A DNA stretch of 64,000 nucleotides from Aeromicrobium sp. A1-2 (GCF_003443875.1 NZ_CP027482.1:1240001-1304000), one strand, 5' to 3'. Positions 17,548 through 27,403 are shown, counted from the stretch's first letter. The notes: generated by a model not told the origin, from the letters alone. Made by a program: numbers and translations.

Positions 17548-18647
17548 CCCTGGCCGGACTGGGCGGTCGCGCGACGATCGACCAGATCATGCCGTCGGTT
17601 GCGGCCGCGCTGGGGGCCCCCGGTTTCGCCAACAGCCTGGGCCTGCCCGAAGCGCCGCGCTACGTGGTGTTCCTGGTCGACGGACTGGGCCTGGACCTGC
17701 TGCGCGAGCACGCCGATGCCGCGCCGTTCCTGTCCTCGCTGCTGAACGTCGACGACGTGGTCTGCGGCGTGCCCTCGACGACCGCCACGAGTCTGACCTC
17801 GCTCGGCACCGGTGTCCAGGCCGGCTCGCACGGCATCGTCGGCTACACCTCCCGGGTTCCCGGGAGCGGGCAGCGGCTCAACTCCCTGAAGTGGGACCAG
17901 CCGATCGACCCGGTGATCTGGCAACCGCACCCCACCGTGCTGGAGCAGCTCCAGGCTGCCGGTGTCGCAGCTTCGTCGGTCAACGACGCGAAGTTCGTCG
18001 GGACGGGTCTGACGCTGTGCAGTCAGCGGGGGGTGCCGTTCCACGGCATCAACTCGGTCTGGGAGCGCCTCGACGTCGTCCTGGATGTCATCGAGTCGGC
18101 GCCCCGGTCCGTGACTTACGCCTATGAGTCACGCCTGGACCACACAGGCCACGGCAAGGGCTGCACATCACCGGAGTGGCGGGAGATGCTCACGACGATC
18201 GACGCAGAGCTCGCAGACCTGCGCGAGGAGCTGCCGCGCGACGCGGTCCTGCTGGTGACTGCCGACCACGGCATGATCGACCTGCCGATGGCGGACAGGT
18301 TCGACGTCGACTCGCTCCCGCAGCTGCTGGACGATGTGACGCTGCTGGCCGGTGAAGCCAGGTTCCGTCACCTTTACACTCGGGCCGGCGCCTCCGCCGA
18401 CGTCGCGGCACGCTGGCAGGCCGAGCTCGGCGAGCGTGCCATCGTCCGGACCCAGGATGGCCTCGAGGATTGGTTCGGGCCGATCGCGCCGGACGTCCGC
18501 GGCCGCATTGGTGATGTCGTCGTGGCATCGCTCGGCGACTTCGCGGTGTTCTCGTCCCGTGAGTTCGGCATCGAGCTCAAGATGACCGGCTTCCACGGCT
18601 CGGTCACCGAGGCCGAGCTGCGCATCCCGGTCCTCGTCGCACCCTAG
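17544..18647 (+). CDS. alkaline phosphatase / nucleotide pyrophosphatase family protein
   Basis: A two-metal phosphodiesterase or phosphatase of the alkaline phosphatase superfamily, 367 residues with no signal peptide, so cytoplasmic. Metal and nucleophile motifs in order: FLVDGLG (Asp46), GVPSTTATSL (nucleophilic Thr at 79 or 80), SRLDHTGHGKG, VTADHGM and TGFHGSVTE. The substrate is not deducible from sequence. ATG 17544 is fixed by the ATGA overlap with DUF5998. It is the last gene of the operon. Confidence 0.85.
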   Translation: MTLAGLGGRATIDQIMPSVAAALGAPGFANSLGLPEAPRYVVFLVDGLGLDLLREHADAAPFLSSLLNVDDVVCGVPSTTATSLTSLGTGVQAGSHGIVGYTSRVPGSGQRLNSLKWDQPIDPVIWQPHPTVLEQLQAAGVAASSVNDAKFVGTGLTLCSQRGVPFHGINSVWERLDVVLDVIESAPRSVTYAYESRLDHTGHGKGCTSPEWREMLTTIDAELADLREELPRDAVLLVTADHGMIDLPMADRFDVDSLPQLLDDVTLLAGEARFRHLYTRAGASADVAARWQAELGERAIVRTQDGLEDWFGPIAPDVRGRIGDVVVASLGDFAVFSSREFGIELKMTGFHGSVTEAELRIPVLVAP

Positions 18648-18662
18648 GCCGCCAAGCCGCGA

Positions 18663-19148
18663 TCAGTCGGACGGTGGTGCCGCGCTCATCGAGGTGTCGG
18701 CCCACGCAGCCTCGGCGCCGCTGTGTCCGATGCGGGCCACCTGGACGGCGGTGCCCGCCGCGGCTGCGATCGCGAGCACCGCGACGGCCATCGTGAAGGC
18801 CCGGCGCACACTGCCCTCGCGCGCCGAGCGCCAGTACAGGGCGTATCCGATCGAAGCCACGACCGTCAGGCCGATCATCCACGGGAGCAGACCGTCTGCC
18901 AGGTGTGTGTGCTCACGCAGCTGTGCGGAGCGCTCCACGTGTCGCTCCAGTGTCTCGCCGGTCGACGTGGAGAGCGGCACCAGGATCAGGCCCACGAGGC
19001 TCGTCGCGACCGGCAGCGGACCGGCCCACTGCCGGAAGCGCGGCCAGAGCGCGGCCAGTAGGACCACGACGGCGGCGGTGGGGATGATGACCACGGTCGC
19101 GTGCACGATCAGCGGGTGCAGGGGCAGGCCGTAGAAGTCGTTGGGCAT
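18663..19148 (-). CDS. DUF2231-type membrane protein
   Basis: A 161-residue inner-membrane protein with four predicted helices. The opening PNDFYGLPLHPLIVHATVVI carries the HPxxVH signature of DUF2231 proteins, a family without settled function that may bind haem or metal through these histidines. The stretch between helices 2 and 3 holds two more His (REHTHLADG), and the tail is short and soluble. ATG 19148 follows GGAG by a few bases; an in-frame start at 19265 would add 39 unlikely residues. It converges on the phosphatase gene. Confidence 0.75.
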   Translation of the reverse strand: MPNDFYGLPLHPLIVHATVVIIPTAAVVVLLAALWPRFRQWAGPLPVATSLVGLILVPLSTSTGETLERHVERSAQLREHTHLADGLLPWMIGLTVVASIGYALYWRSAREGSVRRAFTMAVAVLAIAAAAGTAVQVARIGHSGAEAAWADTSMSAAPPSD

Positions 19149-19278
19149 CGGGCTCCGATCAGAACGGGCTCCTACGCGGATTCGCGCAGGAGGCTCGAGC
19201 CTGAGACTAGGTTCGCCAACCTGACTGCCACCTGATCGGCCGTCGCCGGGGGAGCGCACCGACAAGAACGGCCTCGAC

Positions 19279-19284
19279 TAGCCT
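19279..19284 (+). promoter_or_regulatory. leaderless -10 TAGCCT of tdk
   Basis: TAGCCT, six bases, then the GTG start of tdk at 19291. No Shine-Dalgarno is visible. Confidence 0.65.
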
Positions 19285-19290
19285 TGTGCG

Positions 19291-19944
19291 GTGGCTGATC
19301 TGAACTTCTACTCCGGCACGATGGACTGCGGCAAGAGCACCCTGGCGCTGCAGATGGACCACAACCACCGCGCGCGTGGACGCGTGGGGCTGGTGTTCAC
19401 ATCGCACGACCGCGCGGGCACCGCGACGCTCTCGAGTCGGCTCGGCCTGGCGGTCCCGGCGATCGAGGTGGACGACGCGTTCAGCTTCTGGCAGCACACC
19501 GTCGACCAGCTGACCCAGGGCGGGCGCATCGACTACTTCGTGTGCGACGAGGCACAGTTCTACACCGTCGAGCAGGTCGACCAGCTCGCCAAGATCACCG
19601 ACGAGCTGTCGATCGACGTCTTTGCCTTCGGTATCCTCACGGACTTCCGCACGCAGCTGTTCCCCGGCTCCCTGCGCCTGGTCGAGCTGGCCGACCACGT
19701 GCACACCCTCCAGGTCGAGGCGTTGTGCTGGTGTGGCGAACGGGCCACGCACAACGCGCGGACCGAGGACGGGGTCATGGTGACCGAGGGCGATGTCATC
19801 GTGGTCGGCGACGTTGAGGAGATCGGCCGGCCGACGCCGACGGTCGGCTACGAGGTGCTGTGCCGACGTCACCATCGGCGCAGGATGACCGTTGCGACGG
19901 CCAAGGCCGCCGCGATGTCGCCGGACGTCCTGCCGTTCGGCTGA
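19291..19944 (+). CDS. tdk: thymidine kinase
   Basis: Type II thymidine kinase, a zinc-bearing tetrameric salvage enzyme making dTMP from thymidine and ATP. GTMDCGKST at 9-17 is the P-loop and CDEAQF (Glu87) supplies the catalytic base. CWCG (Cys146, Cys148) and CRRHH (Cys191 with His194/195) form the zinc site. Length 217 is usual. GTG 19291 is the leaderless start. The 3' end runs into a triple 10-base repeat shared with the sepH stop region. Confidence 0.93.
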   Translation: MADLNFYSGTMDCGKSTLALQMDHNHRARGRVGLVFTSHDRAGTATLSSRLGLAVPAIEVDDAFSFWQHTVDQLTQGGRIDYFVCDEAQFYTVEQVDQLAKITDELSIDVFAFGILTDFRTQLFPGSLRLVELADHVHTLQVEALCWCGERATHNARTEDGVMVTEGDVIVVGDVEEIGRPTPTVGYEVLCRRHHRRRMTVATAKAAAMSPDVLPFG

Positions 19945-19950
19945 GCCGAA

Positions 19951-19980
19951 CGCGCTCAGTCGCGCTCAGTCGCGCTCAGT
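19951..19980. repeat. three tandem copies of CGCGCTCAGT between tdk and sepH
   Basis: Three exact 10-base copies. On the minus strand each contains TGA; the first is the sepH stop, and the next two are shifted by ten bases each, so TGA occurs in all three frames after sepH. Confidence 0.9.
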
Positions 19981-20944
19981 CGTTCTTGTCGCCGAACATG
20001 ATCTCGTCCCAGCTCGGGACGCGACGGCGTTCGTGTCGCTTCTTGCGTGGGCCCATCGTGTCGGGCACCGCGACGTCGTGCTCGAGGGAGTCCTCGAAGT
20101 CGTCCGCCTCGTGCTCGACCTCCGTAGTGGTCTCGGAGTCCTCGGTCTCCTCGGCGTCGCCGATCGCGAGCTGCTCGAGCGCTTTGCGGTCTCGCGCGGC
20201 CTTGAGTGACGAGACGCCGGTCCGCACCTCGGGCTCGGCCTCGGGCTCCGCCTCGTGGAGCGTGTCGAGGACCTCGGCGGGTGTGGTCGGCCGTGCAGCT
20301 TCCGGCTCGGCGCGACGCTCGGAGCGCACGGCATCAGCGATCGCCATGTCGGCCGAGTCCGGCAGCGCCACATCGCCGACCAGGTCGTGCGCGAACTCGT
20401 CCGCGGGCACGACGTAGCGACTCTTGACGTCGAACAGGAAGGTGGCTGGATACTTGGCGGCATGGGGAGTCACCAGCACGGTCCAGCGGCCGTCCTCGCG
20501 ACGCCAGGAGTCCCACGTGGCCGACTCGGGCACGCCGCCGTCAGCGAGAATGTTCTCGGAGACCAGGGTGCCGAGCAGGACGCCTGCCCCGCCGACGTGC
20601 TTGCGCCGGATCGAAGTCTTGCGGGCCTGCTCGCACATGAACTCGCGCTCGGCGAGGACCGGGCCGGCGAATCCGTTGATCTGCTCGACCGGCACGCCGG
20701 CCGAATCGGCAACCGACTGGGGCGACTCGCCGCGGCGGATGCGGGTCTGGATGTCGCGCGGGCTGAGAGAGCTTTCCATGCGGATCTCCAACTGGCCGGA
20801 GGTGTTCCCAGAGTGGGACGGCTTGCCGATCAGGGAAGTGAGGCGGTGATCAGCGGGGATGCGGAACTTCTCACCGGTGGCACTGTCGTGCGCGATGAGG
20901 AACCGTCTGTCCTCGCTCAGTCGGTCCAGACCGAGATCACGCAT
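19976..20944 (-). CDS. sepH: SepH, septation protein (DUF3071)
   Basis: Actinobacterial cell division protein that binds and stimulates FtsZ assembly. The 322-residue product has the N-terminal DUF3071 domain (MRDLGLDRLSEDRRFLIA at the start, then SLSPRDIQTRIRRGES with a helix-turn-helix near 60-90). A long acidic, Glu/Thr-rich disordered linker follows from ~215 to 300, and the conserved C-terminal tip RRRVPSWDEIMFG is near 304-316. ATG 20944 follows GGAGG by seven bases. It is divergent from the TRIC channel gene. Confidence 0.92.
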   Translation of the reverse strand: MRDLGLDRLSEDRRFLIAHDSATGEKFRIPADHRLTSLIGKPSHSGNTSGQLEIRMESSLSPRDIQTRIRRGESPQSVADSAGVPVEQINGFAGPVLAEREFMCEQARKTSIRRKHVGGAGVLLGTLVSENILADGGVPESATWDSWRREDGRWTVLVTPHAAKYPATFLFDVKSRYVVPADEFAHDLVGDVALPDSADMAIADAVRSERRAEPEAARPTTPAEVLDTLHEAEPEAEPEVRTGVSSLKAARDRKALEQLAIGDAEETEDSETTTEVEHEADDFEDSLEHDVAVPDTMGPRKKRHERRRVPSWDEIMFGDKND

Positions 20945-21050
20945 GTCATCGCCTCCAATGTGATGCCGGCTCCGCGTGGGCGTTCACCCGAAGCGTGTTC
21001 TCATCCTAGGCGGGCGAGCCCCGAACCTGCGGTGACGCGCCGACACCCGA

Positions 21051-21056
21051 TAGCGT
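21051..21056 (+). promoter_or_regulatory. leaderless -10 TAGCGT of the TRIC-type gene
   Basis: TAGCGT is followed by seven bases and GTG 21064, with no ribosome site. Confidence 0.6.
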
Positions 21057-21063
21057 CGTCGCC

Positions 21064-21684
21064 GTGTCCGACACCCTTCTTCTGGTCCTCGATCTGGCCG
21101 GCATCGCAGTATTCGCCTCCACCGGCGCCCTGGTCGGGGTGCGCAAGGAGCTCGATGTGTTCGGGGTCATAGTCCTCGCGCTCATCACGGGCCTCGGCGG
21201 AGGCGTGCTGCGGGACGTGATGATCGGGGCCGTCCCGCCGGCGGCTCTCGACGACTGGCGCTACCTGGTGGTGCCGGCAGTCACGGCGATCGCGGTGTTC
21301 GTGTTCCATCCGACGTTCGGCCGGATGGAGCGGCAGATCCTGGTGCTCGATGCGGTCGGTCTGGCGCTGTTCTGCGTGACGGGCGCGGTCAAGGCAGACG
21401 CGGCCGGACTCGGAGTGCTGGCCGCCGCAGCCCTTGGGATGCTGACCGGCATCGGAGGCGGCATGATGCGTGACGTCGCAGCCGGCCGCGTGCCGGTGAT
21501 CTTCGGCGGTGAGCTGTACGCCACCCCGGCCTTTGCGGGTGCACTGATCGCGACGCTCGTGCACCACCTCGAGCTCAATGAGTGGTGGTACGCGTTGGCC
21601 TTCGTCGTGTGCCTGGGCTGGCGGCTGCTGGCACTCAAGCGAGGCTGGACCGCGCCGCTGCCTCCCGGAATGGCACACGGTTGA
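21064..21684 (+). CDS. TRIC-type cation channel family protein (YicG/UPF0126)
   Basis: A 206-residue inner-membrane protein with seven predicted helices in two repeated halves, matching prokaryotic TRIC-like channels that pass K+ and Na+ as trimers. The duplicated motif GLGGGVLRD and GIGGGMMRD, one in each half, marks the pore loops. The physiological role in bacteria is uncertain; glycine export has been proposed for a relative. It converges on putA with twelve bases between stops. Confidence 0.85.
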   Translation: MSDTLLLVLDLAGIAVFASTGALVGVRKELDVFGVIVLALITGLGGGVLRDVMIGAVPPAALDDWRYLVVPAVTAIAVFVFHPTFGRMERQILVLDAVGLALFCVTGAVKADAAGLGVLAAAALGMLTGIGGGMMRDVAAGRVPVIFGGELYATPAFAGALIATLVHHLELNEWWYALAFVVCLGWRLLALKRGWTAPLPPGMAHG

Positions 21685-21696
21685 ACCGTTCGACGC

Positions 21697-24600
21697 TCAG
21701 TGCGGGCGGGGGAGGACCTGCTCGAACTCGGCGTCGTGGTTGCCGAACCGGTGGTTCGTGATCGAGATGGCCTGCTCCTGCAGGAACGGCAGCGCCTCGA
21801 CCCGTCCCGAGGGCGTGACCTGCCCGCTGTAGATGGCCACATCAGGATCGCCGTCGACCGCATTGGCGACCTCACGCGGATCGGGCCCGATCAGGCGCAG
21901 CCGGGCCGGGCGGTTGGCCGAGACGTCCGCGAGCCACTCCTGGTGCGTCTGGACCGTGGCGTGGGGCGCGAGGCCGTCCGGCAGGGCGCTGCGTGAGCTG
22001 ACCGTGATCGGGGCGTCGGTACGCGCAGCGACCAGCAGGACACGGACGAGCTCGGGCAGGAAGCCCTCGAACCGGATCGAGACCGGCACTGGCACGTAGC
22101 GGAAGACATTCCGCTCGACACCGAGCTTGGAGACGTCCTTCAGCACGCCGTACTCCCGCGTCCAGGCCGTCTGGTCAGAGCCGGCAGCTGCGATGAGCGC
22201 GCGGTGCTCCGCGGCGGTGACGTGACGTTCGCAGGCGTCGAGGATCTTGCTCACCGCAGGTGAGAGATCGGGGATCTCGGTCGGCCTGAGGGGGCGTGGA
22301 CGCCACGTGCCCAGGTGAGTCAGGTAGTTGGGTCCGCCAGCCTTGGCCGTGGTGCCGACCGAGGATCGCTTCCAGCCGCCGAACGGCTGCCGCTGCACAA
22401 TCGCGCCGGTGATGCCGCGGTTGACGTAGAGGTTGCCGGCCTGCACCTTGCTGATCCAGCTGTTGACCTCGTGCGGGTCGAGCGAGTGGATGCCCGCCGT
22501 CAGCCCGTAGTGGGTGGCGTTCTGCCACTCGATGGCCTGGTCGAGTGAGCGGGCACTCATGATGCCGAGGATCGGCCCGAAATACTCCGTCGTGTGGAAC
22601 CGGCTGCCGGGACGAACTCCGGTGCGGACCCCGGGCGACCAGAGCCGGGAGTCGGAACCGAGCTGCTGCGGCGCGATGAGCCACTCCTCGTGATCACCGA
22701 GCGTCGTGAGGCCCTCGGCGAGCTTGCCGAGCGGCGGCTCGATGATCGGGCCCATCGTGACCTCGGGGTCCTCGGGGAAGCCGACCTTGAGCGAGGACAC
22801 TGCGTCGACGAGCTGCCGGTGGAACCGCTCGGAGTCCGCGACGGAGCCGACAAGGATCGCCAGGCTCGCGGCCGAACACTTCTGACCCGCGTGGCCGAAG
22901 GCACTGCGGACGATGTCGGCGACGGCGAGGTCGATGTCAGCGCTGGGCGTCACGATGATGGCGTTCTTGCCACTTGTTTCGGCGAGCAGAGGCAGGTCGG
23001 GGCGCCACGAGCGGAACAGGTTGGCCGTCTCCCAACCGCCGGTCAGGATGACCCGGTCGACGTCGGAGTGCGCGATGAGGGTCTTGCTGAGCGGACCTTC
23101 GTCGATCGTGGCGTAGCGGAGGACGTCCCGAGGAACACCCGCCTGCCAGAGCGCCTCGACCATCACGGCCGCGCAACGGCGGGTCTGCGGAGCGGCCTTG
23201 ATGATGACTCCGCTGCCGGCGGCGAGAGCGGCGAGCACGGAGCCGGCCGGGATCGCGACCGGGAAGTTCCACGGGGGCGTCACGACGGTGAGGGTGTCCG
23301 GGACGAACTCTGCCCCGTCGACCGCGTCGAGACGGCGGGCGGCCTCGGCGTAGTAGTGCGCGAAGTCGATCGCCTCGCTGACCTCGACATCACCCTCGGC
23401 GATCGTCTTGCCGGCTTCGGCTGCCATGACCGAGGCGAGATCGCCGCGACGGGCGCCGAGCGCGTTGCCAGCCTGGTGCAGGATCCAGGCCCGGACCTCC
23501 GAGCCCCGGGCCTGCCACTCGCGGGCGGCCTTGCGGGTGTCCTGCACGACGCTCTCGAGGCTGGCCGGCCCCGGGATCTTGTTGTTGCGGACCGTCTCGG
23601 CACCGAGCTGGGTGTACGACGAGCGGGACAGGACCAACCGGCCCCATTCGCGGTTGCCGGCGGTCGAGGGATCGGTGTCGGGGGTGTTGGCGAACGACCC
23701 TGAGCGCACGGGCGCGATCTCGGTCAGTCGGTTCTGTACACGGTGCGGCGCGGGGACTTCGTCGTCGAGGTCGTCGACGGCAGCGAAGAACCGCCGGATC
23801 TCGCGATTCAGCAGATCGGGCTCGTCTGCGAGCTCGAACGCCGCGGACATGAAATTGTCGCTGCTGGCGTTCTCCTCGAGGCGTCGTACGAGGTAGGAGA
23901 TCGCGACGTCGAACTCGTCCGGGTGGACGACCGGCGTGTAGAGCAGCAGCTGTCCGATGTCGCCGCGCACGGCGTCGACCGGCCCGCTGTCCATCCCGAG
24001 CAGCATCTCGAAGTCCACGCCGTCGCGCACACCGCGATCGCCCGCGAGCAGCCAGGCGTACGCGATGTCGAACAGGTTCTGGCCGGCAACGCCGATCCGC
24101 ACCGCGTCGGTGCGCTCGGTCGTCAGCGCCCAGTCGAGCACGCGCTTGTAGTTGGTGTCGGTCTCCTGCTTGCTGCCCCACGTCGCGAGTGGCCACCCGT
24201 GGACCGTGGCATCGACGCGTTCCATCGCGAGGTTGGCGCCCTTGACGACGCGCACCTTGATCGCGGCGCCGCCGTTGGCGCGCCGTGTGGTCGCCCACCC
24301 CTGCAGGTTCTGCATCGCACCGAGGGCGTCGGGGAGGTAGGCCTGCAGCACGATGCCGGCCTCGAGATCGGGGAACGACTCCAGGATCGTGGTGAACACC
24401 GCCACCGTGAGATCCAGGTCGTGGTACTCCTCCATGTCGAGGTTGATGAAGGTCGGCTCTCCGCTGGACGCCCGTTCATACAAGGGGGTGAGCTGCTTGA
24501 CGACCCGAGCCACCGACTCGTCGAACGCCCACATCGAGAGCTGGCTGGCGACCGAGGAGACCTTGACCGACACGTAGTCGACGTCATCGCGCTCGAGGAG

Positions 24601-25089
24601 CTCCATCGTGCCGTCCCGGCGCCGGGCGGCCTCACCCTCGCCGAGGACCGCCTCGCCGAGCAGGTTGAGGTTGAGCCGGTCGCCGCCTGATCGCAGACGC
24701 TTGATCGTGCGACCGAGCTGCTTGGGCCGGGCGTCGACGACGAGGTGCCCGACCATCCGGCGCAACGTCCGGCGGGCGATCGCCACCACGGTGCCGGGAA
24801 GGACCACGGCGACGACTGCTCCGAGCTTGAGCAGAAGCCGCTGGCTCAGCGGCAGGAACGATGGCGTGTGCAGGGCGAGCGTACGCAGGTTGCGAGCGGC
24901 GACCCGGTGGTCGTCCGGACGGACGACACGGTCGACGAAGCCGATCGTGAACTCGAGCCCTTGGGGATCCTTCAACAGCATCGCCAGTCGTGCGGCGGCG
25001 GCATCGGTGTGCCGGCCCTGGGTACGTGTGGGAGCGATCCAGCGCCGCACGAGTTCGACGCTGCGCTCGGCCAAGGTGAGTTCGGTCAT
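21697..25089 (-). CDS. putA: bifunctional proline dehydrogenase / glutamate semialdehyde dehydrogenase
   Basis: Oxidises proline to glutamate in two steps with substrate channelling. The N-terminal part holds an FAD-dependent proline dehydrogenase barrel, from ~100 to 430, with FEMLLGM at 360-366 and YLVRRLEEN at 399-407. The ALDH domain follows, with PPWNFP near 605, Glu704 in AETSGKN and catalytic Cys738 in HAGQKCSA. A C-terminal ALDH-like extension fills out 1130 residues. No DNA-binding domain is present, so it should not self-repress. ATG 25089 is preceded by TAACCT ten bases away, a very short leader. It lies 36 bases after the MFS gene on the same strand. Confidence 0.93.
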   Translation of the reverse strand: MTELTLAERSVELVRRWIAPTRTQGRHTDAAAARLAMLLKDPQGLEFTIGFVDRVVRPDDHRVAARNLRTLALHTPSFLPLSQRLLLKLGAVVAVVLPGTVVAIARRTLRRMVGHLVVDARPKQLGRTIKRLRSGGDRLNLNLLGEAVLGEGEAARRRDGTMELLERDDVDYVSVKVSSVASQLSMWAFDESVARVVKQLTPLYERASSGEPTFINLDMEEYHDLDLTVAVFTTILESFPDLEAGIVLQAYLPDALGAMQNLQGWATTRRANGGAAIKVRVVKGANLAMERVDATVHGWPLATWGSKQETDTNYKRVLDWALTTERTDAVRIGVAGQNLFDIAYAWLLAGDRGVRDGVDFEMLLGMDSGPVDAVRGDIGQLLLYTPVVHPDEFDVAISYLVRRLEENASSDNFMSAAFELADEPDLLNREIRRFFAAVDDLDDEVPAPHRVQNRLTEIAPVRSGSFANTPDTDPSTAGNREWGRLVLSRSSYTQLGAETVRNNKIPGPASLESVVQDTRKAAREWQARGSEVRAWILHQAGNALGARRGDLASVMAAEAGKTIAEGDVEVSEAIDFAHYYAEAARRLDAVDGAEFVPDTLTVVTPPWNFPVAIPAGSVLAALAAGSGVIIKAAPQTRRCAAVMVEALWQAGVPRDVLRYATIDEGPLSKTLIAHSDVDRVILTGGWETANLFRSWRPDLPLLAETSGKNAIIVTPSADIDLAVADIVRSAFGHAGQKCSAASLAILVGSVADSERFHRQLVDAVSSLKVGFPEDPEVTMGPIIEPPLGKLAEGLTTLGDHEEWLIAPQQLGSDSRLWSPGVRTGVRPGSRFHTTEYFGPILGIMSARSLDQAIEWQNATHYGLTAGIHSLDPHEVNSWISKVQAGNLYVNRGITGAIVQRQPFGGWKRSSVGTTAKAGGPNYLTHLGTWRPRPLRPTEIPDLSPAVSKILDACERHVTAAEHRALIAAAGSDQTAWTREYGVLKDVSKLGVERNVFRYVPVPVSIRFEGFLPELVRVLLVAARTDAPITVSSRSALPDGLAPHATVQTHQEWLADVSANRPARLRLIGPDPREVANAVDGDPDVAIYSGQVTPSGRVEALPFLQEQAISITNHRFGNHDAEFEQVLPRPH

Positions 25090-25125
25090 GTCGTGCCCAA
25101 GGTTAGTGCCACTTCGGCTCGAAGT

Positions 25126-26310
25126 TCACCTTGCGGCACGGTCTGTCTTCTTGCCGATCGTCCAGGCCACGACGGCGCCTGCGAGTCCCGCCACCAGGGG
25201 AACCAGGAACCCCGCCGCGGCGCCGTGCCCGTCGACGACCCATCCGGCGACCGCGGCGCCCGGCGCGACCCCGACGGCCATGCCCGTGCCGGTCCACGTC
25301 AGGGCCTCGGTGAGTCGAGACGGGGGCACCCCCAGCTCGATCAGGTTGACCATCGAGATCAGCGCAGGGGAGATCATGGCGCCGGCGAAGAACAATCCGG
25401 CGGCAAGCCACAGCGAGCTCGGGAGGAATCCGAGGGGGGCGAACAGCAGAGCCAGCACCAGCACGGCGATCCTGAATCGGCGCAGGGGGTTGCGGGTCTC
25501 GGGGAGAGCCCCGACCACGACGCCGGCCAGCAGGCTCCCGGCGGCCCAGACCGCGAGCACGGCCCCGGCGGCACCGGGGCGACCCTCCTCCTTCGTGAAA
25601 GCCACCACGATGACCTCGGTCGATCCGAAGAGGACACCCAGACCCACCGAGACTGCGACCAGCGGACCCAGCAGGCCCCAGCCGATGGGGATCCGTGGGG
25701 CCCCGGTCTGCTCGATACGCGGGGGAGCGGTGCCCCGCTGCAGCGCAAGCGCCCACGACCCCAGTGTCGCCGCCGCGCCGGCGAAGATCAGACCTGAGAC
25801 GTCGGCGACCTGCAGGGTCAGGAAGGTCACCAGCACCGGCCCGACGACGAACACGACCTCGTCGATGACGGCCTCGATCGAGAACGCGGTGTTGAGCTGG
25901 CTGCGGTCGGAGACCGCGTGGGTCCACCGGGCGCGCACCATGCTGCCGGTCTGCGGGGTCGCGACGCCTGCGACGGCCGCGCACAGGTGAGGTAGCGGCG
26001 ACGACCAGTCGAGGTCGATCGCGAGGATCGTCAGAGCGATCCCCACGGCGTAGAGGGCACCGACTGCCCACAGCACTCGGGACTGACCCAGACGATCGGC
26101 CAGACGGCCCTGCAGCGGTCCGAGAGCGGCGGCCGCCAGCACGTACGCCGCTGCCACGACGCCCGCTCGGCCGTACGAACCGGTGCGCTCCGACACCAGC
26201 AGCACGATGCCCAGCCCGGCCATCGACAACGGCAGGCGGGACCACAGGGCTGTGAATGAGAACAGCGCGGCGCCCGGGCGCGACAGCACAGCGCGATACG
26301 TCGTGATCAT
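25126..26310 (-). CDS. MFS transporter
   Basis: A 394-residue, 12-helix major facilitator protein. Motif A is degenerate as GRLADRLGQSR near 68-78, and a second-half counterpart is missing. Substrate unknown: it lacks sugar or drug family motifs that I recognise, and the neighbouring putA does not by itself make it a proline carrier. ATG 26310 has GGGAGG six bases upstream, with TAAGGT further back as a possible -10. It is divergent from cpfC. Confidence 0.8.
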   Translation of the reverse strand: MITTYRAVLSRPGAALFSFTALWSRLPLSMAGLGIVLLVSERTGSYGRAGVVAAAYVLAAAALGPLQGRLADRLGQSRVLWAVGALYAVGIALTILAIDLDWSSPLPHLCAAVAGVATPQTGSMVRARWTHAVSDRSQLNTAFSIEAVIDEVVFVVGPVLVTFLTLQVADVSGLIFAGAAATLGSWALALQRGTAPPRIEQTGAPRIPIGWGLLGPLVAVSVGLGVLFGSTEVIVVAFTKEEGRPGAAGAVLAVWAAGSLLAGVVVGALPETRNPLRRFRIAVLVLALLFAPLGFLPSSLWLAAGLFFAGAMISPALISMVNLIELGVPPSRLTEALTWTGTGMAVGVAPGAAVAGWVVDGHGAAAGFLVPLVAGLAGAVVAWTIGKKTDRAAR

Positions 26311-26350
26311 CCATGGCCTCCCAGCCTGAGCACCTTATCGACCTCGGTGA

Positions 26351-26356
26351 GAGAAT
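26351..26356 (+). promoter_or_regulatory. candidate leaderless -10 GAGAAT of cpfC
   Basis: GAGAAT is followed by six bases (GGAGCC) and ATG 26363. The GGAG is only two bases from the ATG, too close for a normal ribosome site. Confidence 0.4.
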
Positions 26357-26362
26357 GGAGCC

Positions 26363-27403
26363 ATGGATGCCAGACCCTTCGACGCCCTGCTGCTCGTGTC
26401 GTTCGGGGGGCCGGAACATCCCGACGACGTCGTCCCGTTCCTCGAGAACGTGACCGCCGGACGCGGCATCCCGCGGGAGCGCCTCGAGGAGGTGGGCCAG
26501 CACTACTTCCTGTTCGGTGGCAAGTCGCCCATCAACGAGCTCAACCTCGAGCTGCTCGACGCGATGCGCAAGGATTTTGCCGACCATGGCGTGGACCTGC
26601 CGATCTACTGGGGCAACCGCAACTGGGACCCCTACCTGCGTGACGCGGCCCGTCAGATGGCCGCCGACGGCATCAAACGGGCGGCTTGCTTTGTGACCAG
26701 CGCCTACTCGTCCTACTCCGGCTGCCGGCAGTACCGCGAGGACCTCCACGACGCGGTCAGCGGACTCGACATCCAGCTCAGCCGGCTGCGCCACTACTTC
26801 AACCACCCGGGGTTCGTCGGTCCGTTCACCGAGGCCACCGCCGAGGCGCTCGCATCGGCGCCCGACGGTGCGCACGTGGTCTTCGTGACGCACTCGATCC
26901 CGGAGTCGATGAACGCGGCCAGCGGCGGGCCGGGGCGAGAGATGTACGTCCGGCAGCACCGGAGCGCTGCGGCGGCGGTTGCCGAGGGTGCCGGGGCGCA
27001 GAACTGGTCGCTGGCGTTCTGCTCGCGATCGGGATCGCCGCACGTGCCGTGGCTCGAGCCCGACATCAACGACCACCTGCGCGAGCTGCACGAGTCCGGC
27101 GTCTCCTCCGTCATCGTCGTGCCGATCGGGTTCATCTCCGACCACATGGAGGTCATCTACGACCTCGACACGGAGGCCAAGATGACCGCCGACGGCCTCG
27201 GGCTCCGCTACGACCGCGTCGACACTCCCGGCGCCCACCCGGACTTCGTCGCGATGGTGCGCGATCTGCTGCTCGAACGTGCCGCGATCGAGCGCGGTGA
27301 GGGGTTCGAGCGATGCTCGGTGGGCGACCTCGGACCTTCGCACGACGTGTGCCCGACGGACTGCTGCCTCAACCCGCGCTCGCCGCTGCCGACGATCTCA
27401 TGA
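26363..27403 (+). CDS. cpfC: coproporphyrin ferrochelatase
   Basis: Inserts iron into coproporphyrin III in the haem pathway of actinobacteria and firmicutes. The 346-residue protein has [11 protein letters not shown] at the start, [10 protein letters not shown] near 112-121 and THSIPESM with the metal-facing His. Four cysteines, Cys121 and Cys318, Cys330 plus Cys334 or Cys335, match the pattern that holds a [2Fe-2S] cluster in actinobacterial members; one is spare. A C-terminal tail after the cluster is short. The stop overlaps the next ATG by four bases. Formerly called hemH. Confidence 0.93.
   Translation: MDARPFDALLLVSFGGPEHPDDVVPFLENVTAGRGIPRERLEEVGQHYFLFGGKSPINELNLELLDAMRKDFADHGVDLPIYWGNRNWDPYLRDAARQMAADGIKRAACFVTSAYSSYSGCRQYREDLHDAVSGLDIQLSRLRHYFNHPGFVGPFTEATAEALASAPDGAHVVFVTHSIPESMNAASGGPGREMYVRQHRSAAAAVAEGAGAQNWSLAFCSRSGSPHVPWLEPDINDHLRELHESGVSSVIVVPIGFISDHMEVIYDLDTEAKMTADGLGLRYDRVDTPGAHPDFVAMVRDLLLERAAIERGEGFERCSVGDLGPSHDVCPTDCCLNPRSPLPTIS

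Noticed and set aside
19951-19980. CRISPR repeats
   Set aside because: Only three adjacent 10-base copies without spacers; a simple tandem repeat.
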